Assembly: GCA_033239125.1 (NCBI GenBank)
Contig: BSWB01000001.1
Coordinates: 55,581,501-55,645,500 of the forward strand
Direction of reading: 5' to 3'
From: Fagopyrum homotropicum
Lineage: Eukaryota > Streptophyta > Magnoliopsida > Caryophyllales > Polygonaceae
DNA length: 64,000 nt
A program made the translations under genes and the position numbers. The notes below the pieces were generated by a model. That model was not told the DNA's origin. It searched no databases and saw only the letters and a list, made by a program, of their open reading frames with translations. Numbering within the stretch: the stretch's first letter is position 1; each line of letters opens with the position of its first letter. This document shows positions 10,239-19,687 of this stretch, in pieces.

Positions 10239-11660
10239 TGACCGAAGGTATTTCTATGGTCGTCTATACCCAATCAAAAGTAAATCCCGACTTAGTACTA
10301 GGAACAAGTATAGTGATTAAGTAAGGGTCGAACCCAAGAGAGTTAAGGTGTTTTAGATGCAATTATCGATTATAATGACAAGTGACACAAAGGGGGGGGT
10401 TGGTTGAATTGATGTACAAAAACTTATGAAAACGATTAATGCGACAAGTAAGACAATAATAAATGAATCTACACTAGGTTGATTCTAAGCATGTAATTGC
10501 TACTTTGGTGCATTTCTTTTACAAGTTTTTATGTAATCTCCCGTCTCGATCATACATATGTGTTGAGCAAATCGGCATCAACACATATTAACCTATTAAA
10601 GTTCCGTAAACCTACAAGAACCTATAAAAAGTTTGCATTCAAACAAAGACTAAGGGATATAAAGAGAAGATTAAAACCGTTAAACTTATCTTTATATTTG
10701 TGTTCCTTTTCTTTAAGTAATTACAACCCGTTATTACTTAAAGTTACTACTAGATTAAAGACCCAAACCCGGAACCTATTAATCCTAGTTGTTTACATGC
10801 ACTTTAGAACCTAAGGTGATCAATCTCTAGTAATAGTTAACATGCAATTAAACAATGGAGATCAAGGAAACACAAAGCATTATTGGATTAAAACTTATAT
10901 TAAAAGAACTTACAACCAAAGTAACAAAGCAGCTTCAAACCAACCCAATGTAGCAAGGGAGTTAGCAACTCATTACAATGGAAAACTCAAGTCTAAAAAT
11001 AGATTTTGTAAGGAAAATCATGGATGATTCTAGCAATCAGCCATGGACTATTTATACTACAAAAGACACTTAATTAGGAATAAATAGCCGGCCTAAAACA
11101 GCCACCTTTAATGCCATAAAGGTGGTGTAAACAGCCGAAGTAAAGCTTTTGGCGTTTCACCACAGGGGCGGCCTTCAGGAACCCCAGGGGCGATTTAGCA
11201 AAATCGGTTGATCTTCTTCAGAACCGCCAGGGCGGCTACACAAATCCGCTAGGGCGGATCTTTAATGCACTTCAACGTCTGACCTTTCGCCTTCTGGACG
11301 TTTCTGATGTCAAGGCGTAGGGGCGCCTTAAGGCCAACGCAGGGGCGGTGACATAGACTCTTCGCCTTCCAGCTCCCAAGGCGAGGCGCAGGCAGGGCAC
11401 AGTGGGAGGCGCAGGGGAGCTGGTCTTTGTCTCGTTAAGGCAAGTCACCGCAGGGGCGGCTAGAAGGGCCTGTGGGGGCGGTGGAGCAACATACACTTTG
11501 CTTCTTGATCGATCTTTACTCCTAAGTGCTTATAACTCCTTCCTTAGCTTCTTTTGATCTTCTTCTTCTGGACCAAGGAGTTAGTAGCATAAACCGACAC
11601 TAATGCAATAAAAAAGACTCTAAAAACTACCCTAAATGATAGTGATTCCATCACCTATCA
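10239..11660 (-). repeat. 5' LTR of element H
   Basis: Starts TGATAGGTGATGG and ends TTCGGTCA on the minus strand. TATA box at 11049-11056; GC-rich repeat block upstream of it at about 11160-11490. Scattered single-base differences and small indels separate it from the 3' LTR, so insertion was not very recent. Confidence 0.9.
11049..11056 (-). promoter_or_regulatory. TATA box of H 5' LTR
   Basis: TATAAATA on the minus strand, matching position and context of the copy at 5569-5576. Transcription of H would start about 30 bases further left. Confidence 0.65.
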
Positions 11661-11665
11661 CTAAT

Positions 11666-12380
11666 CTTGTGTTGAATTGTGAGAAATGCCACTTCATGGT
11701 GAGCGAAGGCATAGTGTTCGGACACTTGGTATCCCACCGTGGTATTGAGGTTTATAGAGCAAAAATAGAGACGATAGAGAAGTTGCCATCACCTACCTCG
11801 GTAAAAGGGGTGAGGAGTTTCTTAGGGCATGCCGGTTTTTACCGGAGGTTTGTAAAAGATTTCTCTATAATTTCTAAGCCTCTCACTAACCTACTAATGA
11901 AGGATGTTGAGTTTGTTTTCTCCAAGGATTGTCTTGAAGCGTTTTGTAGTTTAAAGGATGCTTTGATCTCTGCCCCTATCATGCAACCCCCGGATTGGAG
12001 CTTACCATTTGAAATAATGTGTGATGCGAGTGATGTGGCCGTTGGGGCTGTTTTAGGACAAAAGAAAGATGGGCTTACACATGTCATCTAATACGCTAAC
12101 AAGACGCTAGATGATTCCCAACTCAACTATGCCACAAACGAGAAGGAGTTGCTTGCGGTAGTGTATGCCTTTGAGAAGTTCCGGTCATATCTTGTTGGAG
12201 CAAAGGTTATTGTGTACACGGATCATGCTGCGATCCGTTATCTCCTCACAAAGAAAGATGCCAAGCCTCGCCTCATTCGGTGGATCCTTCTCCTCCAAGA
12301 ATTCGACTTGGAGATTCGGGACAAGAAAGGTTCTGAAAGTTCAGTAGCGGACCATCTTAGTAGGCTACCACCGTTGGAAA
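11666..12380 (+). pseudogene. Athila-like RT 3' end and RNase H, element A
   Basis: Continues the RT interrupted at 4747. It encodes the RT connection (SVKGVRSFLGHAGFYRRFVKDFS, KPLTNLLMKD) and RNase H with PFEIMCDASDVAVGAVLGQ, NEKELLAVVYAFEKFRSYL, VYTDHAAIRYLL and a VADHLSRLPP end. RNase H acidic residues in CDAS, EKE and TDH are retained. The only break in this stretch is TAA at 12089-12091 (HVI-stop-YA). The same stop occurs in element B, while element C has Tyr there. Confidence 0.9.
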
Positions 12381-13872
12381 TTAAGAGAGATGACATCCCG
12401 ATTGATGACTCATTTCTGGATGAGCGATTGCAAATGATGGAGGAGTGCTTACTTCAAGTGTCCAGGGGGAGTGAGCCATGGTATGCGGATATAGTGAACT
12501 ACCTTATGTGTGAAGAGGTGCCACCCGGTTTACCATATGCTCAAAGGAAAAAGTTTTTCAAGGATGTGAGGCATTACTGTTGGAGTGAGCCTCTCTTGTT
12601 CAAGAGTGGACCGGATGGAGTCTTTAGGAGGTGCATTCCGGAGGATGAGGTGGAGAGTGTAATCCATCATTGTCACTCCTTTCCATGTGGAGGCCATGCT
12701 AGCTCACACAAAACGTGTGCAAAGGTATTGCAATCTAGTTTTTATTGGCCCAACTTGTTTAAGGATGTGCAGAATTTTGTGGTATCTTGTGACGCTTGCC
12801 AAAGGACGGGCAACATCTCAAGGAGGAATGAGATGTCCTTGAACAATATCCAAGAGGTTGAAGTCTTTGATGTTTGGGGTGTGAACTTCATGGGGCCATT
12901 CCCCGCTTCATGTGGCAACCTCTACATTCTATTGGCGGTGGATTATGTGTCGAGATGGGTGAAGGCAATCGCCTCTCGCACAAATGATGCCAAAGTTGTG
13001 GTGCGGTTCTTCAACCGAGTCATCTTCCCTAGGTTTAGAACACCAAGAGTGGTAATAAGTGATGGAGGGAAGCATTTTACCAATAGGAACTTTGGGACAC
13101 TTTTGGCTAAGTATGGGGTGACTCATAAGGTGGCCACAACTTACCATCCCCAAACTAGTGGCCAAGTGGAGATCTCCAACCTAGAGATAAAGGGGATACT
13201 TGAGAAGACGGTTTCTAGGAGAGAAAAGATTGGGCTATGAAGCTCGATGATGCTTTGTGGGCATATAGAACCGCCTTCAAGACACCAATTGGCACCACTC
13301 CCTACAAGCTAGTTTATGGCAAGTCTTGCCACCTTCCGGTGGAGATGGAGCGTAGGGAATATTGGGCCATAAGGTGGCTGAATTTTGACCTCAAGGAAGC
13401 CGGTGACAAGAGGTTGCTAGATATTAATGCTCTTGAGGAGATCCGGTTGGATGCTTATGAAAATGCCTGGATTTACAAGGAAAGGACCAAGTGTTGGCAT
13501 GACAAATGTCTAATCCCAAAGGAGTTGAGTGAAGGTGACTTAGTCCTTCTCTTCAATTCAAGGCTGCGGCTCTTCCCCAGAAAGCTAAAGTCAAGATGGC
13601 CGGGTCCTTATGTGGTGAGGAAGGTTTTCCCCCATGGAGCGGTTGAGATAGGTTGGGAGCATTGTGGAGATTTTAAGGTTAATGGGCACCGTTTGAAGAA
13701 GTATATCCCGGAAGCTCCGGTGGATGTGATTTCCCCGCTTCACCTTGGGAGGCAACCCATTGGTACATATCTTTCCCTTTTCGTTTTTATTTTCGTTTTC
13801 TATTTTTGTTTTTGTTTTTGTTTTTGTTTTGGTGTGTTTGTGTGTGTTTGGTGTTTGTGTGCTAGAGTCTAG
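12381..13872 (+). pseudogene. Athila-like integrase, element A
   Basis: Inserts retrotransposon cDNA into chromosomes. The N-terminal HHCC zinc domain is visible (HHCHSFPCGGHASSHKTC ... CDACQRTG). In the catalytic core the first acidic residue lies in WGVNFMGPF, where relatives B and C have Asp, so A has lost it. The second (VISDGGKHF) and third (HPQTSGQVEISN) are present. A small deletion near 13218 shifts the frame (stop at 13238) and the C-terminus resumes at 13237 (WAYRTAFKTPIGTTPYKLVYGKS, KSRWPGPYVVRKVFPHGAVEI). The frame ends in a low-complexity Phe/Cys/Val tail translated from a TTTTTG repeat (about 13803-13835), probably past the true end of the protein. Confidence 0.9.
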
Positions 13873-15314
13873 GAAACATGGAAGTCTTGCAAAGCATGGA
13901 ATTGATGATGATAATGATCCCGCATCAAACGTGGGTAGAGGGGACGTGGGACTTGGACGGCTTGCGGTGCTTAGTGCGGGTCCCGATGCCATAATGAACA
14001 TCAAGAGCTCTCTACCACCTTTGATTGATCATCCACCATCACTCCACATGAGTGAACCAAAATACCGAAAACATCATTCTTACATTGTGGTTTTAAGTAT
14101 GGGGTGGGGTTTTCACAATCATTTGCATAATTGCATCTAGGATAGTTTCATATTGTCACATGTTTCATTAGCTTTTGCATTGTAGATATATATTTCAAAA
14201 ATTCCAAAAAAATAGAAAAGTTTTAGAATTTTGTGCTTCCTAGTTTGGATATGACCCTTATGATGAGATTGTTTTGTGAATTGGATATGGATGGCCTTGT
14301 GTGTTGAATGGATTTATGCATATGTGGACTTGAAATACTTCTCTTGAATCCTATGTATGAATTGTGATTATGATGCTTGCCTTGATTGGATTGAGAATTG
14401 ATGGTCGAAATTACATGCTAGTTTTTGCACATCATTTAGGAATGATTAAGCCAATTCATCTCTCTTCTTCTCATCTTGATTATGTTTTTTGAGCACCTCA
14501 CTTGATATAAAATTTGACCTCTTTTGACCCATTCGGGAATAGGAGCATTCTAGTGTGTTGTGTGTGTGAAAAGACAAGTGTGGGGTGAAGTTGTTGATGA
14601 ATGAATGTTGTGAATGAAGTGCTGAATTTGTTGTGAAAGTGTAGAAAAAAATATAGGTTTGGGGACTTTGTTTTTGATGACGAGTAACTCGGCACCATTC
14701 ACATAATCGGATGTTTGTGCCTTGCCAAAGTCGGATAAACCGAATGTCCTAACGAGCCTTGGTATGTGTGCCCGGTGTGAGGCACCTCAGAAAACTACCG
14801 AGGTCCGCTAATCACCAAGGTTTTGGCTTTTGTACACCAATGCCACTGTCTCCAAAATAAGTGAAAGAAAAAGAAAATGAAAAAGAAAAGAAAGAAAAGA
14901 TGGAGAAAAATATACACTTGTGGGCAGTTGATACAAAATAAAATTGTGGAGTTAGTTCCTTTCCCGGATTAGGATCACAAGACCTAAAAAAACTTCCCAC
15001 CTATAACAATGTTTCTTGGCCTCTACATTACTAAGTCCTTTTGAACCTATTTGCATATGTGTGTGACTTAGTGATCTAGATTGGATATTGTCATGATCAT
15101 CTTGACTTCTTCATTTTCACCTTTCATGCATGCTTTCGAGTTAAGTATAATTGTCTTTCCGTGCCTTCATTCATTTAGTACATGATTGCTTGTCCATTGC
15201 CATGAAACATGAGTATGAAGGTGATCCAATTTTAGAAGCACAATTCCAAAAAAAAAGATTTTATGTCTTTTTCTGCATTCATAAATCATGTCATCTAGTA
15301 CCCTATAGTTCGAC
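13873..15314 (+). other. long non-coding 3' region of element A
   Basis: About 1.4 kb between integrase and the PPT, where some Athila elements carry an env-like gene. No coding frame of note is seen. Recognisable parts: a PPT-like box AAGTATGGGGTGGGG at 14095-14109, a purine-rich stretch at about 14860-14910, and sequence colinear with 42500-44000 (I) and, on the other strand, with parts of 62612-64000 (F). Env-like coding has either been lost or was never present. Confidence 0.75.
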
Positions 15315-15353
15315 CTTGCTCGGGGACGAGCAAGAGACAAGTATGGGGTATTT
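15315..15353 (+). other. GGGA-loop hairpin and polypurine tract, element A
   Basis: A perfect 8-bp stem (CTTGCTCG with CGAGCAAG) and GGGA loop at 15315-15334, then the PPT AAGTATGGGGTATTT ending at the LTR start TGATGACG. The PPT primes plus-strand DNA synthesis. The role of the hairpin is not known. Confidence 0.82.
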
Positions 15354-17039
15354 TGATGACGCAATTTATGACGTTAGTTTAGGCATTCATTTAGATAGTT
15401 TTCCCATTTTTCATGCATGGTTTGGCATTAGTTCATGCGTTTACGCTTAATTCATGCATATTGTCGAAATAGACGTCTACACGAACTCTAGTCGGTTTTG
15501 TAGGTATTTTGGGGAGCTTTTGGAGCTTAATCGATACATTCGAAGATCATTCCTCATGATGGCACAATTCCGGACTCATTAAGGAGCAAGCTAGGAGCAA
15601 AGGAGAATACGTTGGACCTTCTTGATGCATGCCTTGCACCAACTCATGGCTTAATGATCCAAAGAGAGCTGAACATGGGATTCCATGGCCCAGAGGCCAG
15701 AACTACGCCCGTGGTTATGGCCGCGGATTTCTCTGGATAACTTTGACACTTGTACCACGATCTCTTTGCCCGACCCTTGCTCTTGCTGGAGAATATAAGT
15801 GGTCCTGCAGGCTGTTGTTAGGGGATTCTCCCACATTCTCTCACACATTATCGTTATCCACATTGGGAATTCTTGGAGAAGAAGAAGAACACTCTCATTT
15901 TGGAGGGAGAACAACACATCAAGATAGAGATTTAGAGTGAACTTTTATTGAGAACATTTGAAGGCATTGTAAGGAACGTTTTGGAGCTGTGTTTGAAGGG
16001 TTGTAAGTCTTGTTTAAAATGCATGTTGTTGGATAAATAGTTGTGATTCTAGGGTAATGGAATGATGGTTATGGCTTGGAATATGATAGAATAGACTTGA
16101 ATGTACCTTTGGATGATTTGCTTGCTCGAACATAACCTCTAATGAAAACCACGGCCTGTTCATGTAATTCCACGCTTGTGGTTTTGTATGATCTACCCGT
16201 GGTTTGTTCTGTTGTGCTTGTATTGATGATTCTGAATGTTAGGATGTTAGATTGTTGAAATCCTAGTGTTTGTTAAGCATAATGTAGCCTAGGGTGACCT
16301 AAGACTAGCAAACTAAGTGAGGGAAGAGACATACACGATAATTCTCAATCTTAGATTCCAAAGAAGATGAACTCTAGGTAGTAGTGATCCTCACAAGCCA
16401 CTATTGGACTGAGTGTGCTAGGATTGATACTTAGGACTTGCCTTCCCGAGACTTACCCGGTAAGGAGAGGTTTAACCGCTAGATAGCAATCCGGTTTGTG
16501 CAGATTTCCCAACCTTAGGCTCCTAGAGACTTACCCGGTAATAGGACCTTAGGTGCGGGATTAGTGGACCATGAGACCTAGCCGGTGATTGATCCCATTT
16601 GAGAAACACCCCTTCCCCAACATATCGTATCTTGTCCAAGGTTGATTAGAAGCTTGAGTCCAACGCTATAACCGGAAGTCCTTACCCCTAGAATCCGCTT
16701 TTCTCTCTTTGATTACATATCTTGTTCTTGCGTTGTTTGTTTGTGTTGCTATTTTGATTTATAATCTTGAATGATTTGTGATCTTTGCTTGATCACCAGA
16801 AAAACCCAACCCAAAAATATCATGATTTTCATTTCTTTATTTCCTTCTCTTTTCTTAGACTAGATTTTTACTATCCATGATCACTTGTTTGATTTGATTT
16901 CACCTTAGTCTTCGTGTTCGACCTCGGAATACTATCCTTGCTACAAAACGACCCACACACTGTGGGTTCGATAGGAGTTAGGAAATTATATCGAGTTATA
17001 AATTGTAAGACTTTTGTGCTATAGATTTCTAGCGTAACA
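15354..17039 (+). repeat. 3' LTR of element A
   Basis: 1686 bases, TGATGACG...AGCGTAACA. U3 contains CCATGG/CCCGTGG/CCGCGG repeats at about 15682-15726 and a TATA box at 15794-15799. The leader contains further CCACGG/CCGTGG copies at about 16148-16204 and the TTACCCGGTAA motif at 16448-16463 and 16526-16541. Deletions relative to the 5' copy are described there. Confidence 0.93.
15794..15799 (+). promoter_or_regulatory. TATA box of Athila A LTR
   Basis: TATAAG within GAATATAAGTGGTCCTGCAG, conserved at 44479-44484 in the B LTR and preceded by CCGTGG repeats. This is the likely core promoter. Confidence 0.6.
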
Positions 17040-17632
17040 ATACCTATCTTGCTTTATCCTTAATATTTGGTTAAAGATTGCTTAAACCTAGACTTGTTGA
17101 ATCTTCTAACCTATATCCGAGTGTCGGAAGAGACTTACCCGGAGATTCCCGTTCTTGGTTGCCAGCAATTACAAGATCTAGGTAATAGAGGATTCAAACC
17201 CCTCTATTAAGGTTGAGTGTGCCAAAACCCTTACCTTTGTGAGTAAACTTGATTCCATTGGGTTTGGTGTTTGGTTTGAGACTATCTTCCTTCCCTCAGA
17301 TCCTCTATCTTATTGCGATTCAACATCCTTTATTTAGAGCCTTTCGGTTTTGACATGGGTGGTGGAGACTTCACCGTACATCATTCCGTTTAAGAACATA
17401 TACCTTGCAATCCCACCTCTGTCCATAATCTTTAAAAGTCTTGAATGGAAAACCACAATCGGATATCTTGATCTCTAGAATCTTTTTTCCAGTTATTACA
17501 CAAGTCTTTGTCTTTGCTATCAATAGTTGCATGCTTTCTTTTAGATTTCCTATTGTGAATTTCATTTCACCAAATCCGTGAGTTCAACCATGGAATTCTT
17601 TCTTTTACTACGATCGATCCGTACACAGCGGG
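17040..17632 (+). repeat. fragment of C-type Athila-like LTR
   Basis: Similar to the reverse complement of part of the solo LTR at 23730-25297 and to 60356-60673 (for example the GATCCGTACA region near 17610). It holds one GAGACTTACCCGG motif at about 17134. It lacks both LTR ends: element A abuts it on the left and the Tekay LTR D4 cuts it on the right. Its two halves outside these insertions are not in the window. Confidence 0.75.
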
Positions 17633-19495
17633 TGCAACACCCCGATTCTGCTGGACTCGGGATGCCACAATTGGCTAGGATTTCATAGTGGATCGTGACT
17701 CTAGCCTGAAAACAAGTTCACTGCACCTTACAACATGACATTGACTGATATAAAACAAATACATAAAATGGTACAAAACTGTACATCAAAAGGGTATACA
17801 AGATCATAGCCGAGAATAAAACATAATCCTCGCACAAAAGGTATACAAAACATCACCCTCACGTAGGACGTATATATACAACATCGCCAAAACCATTACC
17901 ACCTAATGTATGAGAGTCCTTGGCCTGTGACGTTGCCGGATCAGTCTGCAACTCGCCTATCCTACAAGGCATCTACAACATGGTATGAAACCATTAGCTA
18001 ACCATACATATATGAGGTAATGCATAAGTAAAAGCACAAGTCATGAAAGATAAACACATAATCATGTTGTCACTCATTTACCCTTTTTATTTATCTTTAT
18101 ATAAGTAATCATTCACACAAATCCTATATATATATATATAACTATATGACACGAGGACCGTATCATCCTCTCCTCTGGGCCTGCTATCCATTTGGAAGTA
18201 GTGTCGGTCTCACAACCCGTGTACCCTATGGGAGTGGATTGCGCCCTTCCTGTATACTAGGTGGCCTGACATCAGAGAACCTCCCAACTCCATACAGGAT
18301 GAAAGGGAAAGGTTATCACTTCCACGCAATCGGGCTATCAATAAAACATAGGTCGGTAATAATCAATATCACATGCTATCATAACAAGGATATAACACAC
18401 ACACCACTCATGCAAACACCCAATATAAGGATGATAGCTAAGTAAGTCCTACGGGCTTACCTCAACCTCCTATAACCTCAACCACGATAAAACTCCAATC
18501 CTGAGAGGGACACTGCCTAATAACAAGGCATAGAGATATATCAATCTCCTATCAATCAAAGGGGTCACACATAGAGCCAAGGGATCCATAGGATCATCAT
18601 CAACCTAAGCCTCACATCCTACTAATCCTCAAAGCCGTACAAGGCATAACATGATCGTAACATCATCATCACACACTCATATATACGTAGCATGATACTA
18701 CACACTCACACTAGGAAAGGAAGGGACAATGTCATCCTTAGCCAAGCCCGGAAGCAAGACACACGTGTGTGACAAAGGCAAAACAGAGCTGGAAAGTAGA
18801 GAGGCCCAGGGGTGGCGGTTCCACACCCAAGGGCGGTGGCACACCAGGCGCAGGGGCGGCCGTGAGGTGCCGAAGGGGCGGCTGGACAACAATGGCCTCG
18901 TCTTCGACTTCTCTTTGATCCTTCACTTGCCTCTCTTTATTTCTTCAACATCAACGGCCCTAACATACATACATGCACATATATATATCAACATATGCCT
19001 AGAAAGCTCATTGTAAGACTCAACTTGTGGAATCCTAAGCTAAGAAGAAACAAAAAGAAGATAGGAAGAAAGAAAGGAGGGGGGAGGAAGATCTTACCAA
19101 GCTGAAGCCTAACAAAGGAAGACTCCTCACCACAACCTCATGGTTGGCTCATCAAATGCATAACAACATCACCAGTCATCAACATCATCCAAAGCCACAC
19201 AAACTCTCTTCAAAACTCTTACAAGATCAAGGAAACAAATACAAGATTCAAAGGAAGAAGAAGAAGAAGAAGAAGAAGAGAAGAGTGTATGAGAGAAGAT
19301 GGAGCTCGAGAGAGAGTGAGAACCCTCATCTAGAAGAATAGGAAACTTATAGAGGAAGGAAGGGTCAAAAGCAAAGACACGAGTCAACGAAGACGGCTGC
19401 AGCACACCCTAATCCACATGGGTGGAGGTGCTGGCCGGAAGGGCGGTTCAGGCAAAAATTGCACACTCAGCTACTCAACAACTAATGCTCGTACA
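17633..19495 (-). repeat. 3' LTR of Tekay element D4
   Basis: About 1.86 kb, TGTACGAGC...GGGTGTTGCA on the minus strand. GC-rich CGCCCCTGCG-type repeats lie both upstream of the TATA-like CTATAAG (plus about 19346-19352) and downstream of it (plus about 18808-18885). A TA microsatellite occupies 18125-18141 and a GAA run 19252-19280. Confidence 0.85.
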
Positions 19496-19520
19496 TCTAA
19501 CCCCCCTAAAAACAAGTTTC
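19496..19520 (-). other. polypurine tract of D4
   Basis: Minus strand reads GTTTTTAGGGGGGTTAGA up to the LTR, preceded by CAGGACGAAAC, the typical end of Tekay/Del internal regions. It marks the LTR edge at 19495. Confidence 0.8.
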
Positions 19521-19687
19521 GTCCTGAAAATTGAAAAATCCCGAATCCTCTCGGAAACATATGCCGAGGTACAACTCTTTCTATCGGAGCCATCACATCT
19601 TCGTTCAAAAGGTCACAACCTATAACGATTTATAACCTCAAACACAAGCACGGAGGAATCATCAACTCTAGAAATCAGGATCATAAC

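Larger units (their letters stand above)
4748..11660 (-). mobile_element. complete non-autonomous Athila-like element H (gag + ORF1, no pol)
   Basis: A 6.9 kb element with two full LTRs of about 1.42 kb, tRNA-Asp PBS, PPT and a perfect 5-bp TSD. Read on the minus strand, its order is 5' LTR, PBS, gag, GC-rich spacer, ATHILA-ORF1-like gene, short 3' UTR, PPT, 3' LTR. No protease, RT, RNase H or integrase sequence is present. It must have been mobilised by enzymes from another element. Such gag-only elements (TR-GAG type) are known in plants; the added ORF1-like gene makes this one unusual. Both genes are damaged only by in-frame stop codons, with no frameshift noted. Confidence 0.92.
1..17039 (+). 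mobile_element. Athila-like LTR retrotransposon A (5' edge outside window, split by H)
   Basis: Ty3/gypsy element of the Athila type, about 10.1 kb once the nested element H is removed. Order seen: partial 5' LTR, tRNA-Asp PBS, gag, protease, RT, RNase H, integrase, long non-coding 3' region, PPT, full 3' LTR. The lineage is shown by the PBS, the DLGAS protease motif and the long PPT-proximal non-coding region. Many stops and frameshifts make it non-functional. The 5' LTR lacks roughly its first 535 bases, which lie left of the window, so the left target-site duplication cannot be checked; the right flank begins ATACC. Its closest relative in the window is element I/B at 42396-51467. Confidence 0.93.
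17633..19687 (-). mobile_element. 3' end of Tekay-type element D4
   Basis: Minus-strand 3' LTR plus 192 bases of internal 3' UTR. The rest was cut away where D1 begins. The internal piece matches the 3' UTR of D2 (about 37550-37660), including GATGATTCCTCC, and ends in a PPT. This copy shows what D2 has lost at its own PPT. Confidence 0.82.

Noticed and set aside
13237..13872. Phe/Cys-rich tail considered as a transmembrane, env-like segment
   Set aside because: It is translation of a TTTTTG repeat in the 3' non-coding region; the equivalent tract in I is not in a comparable frame.
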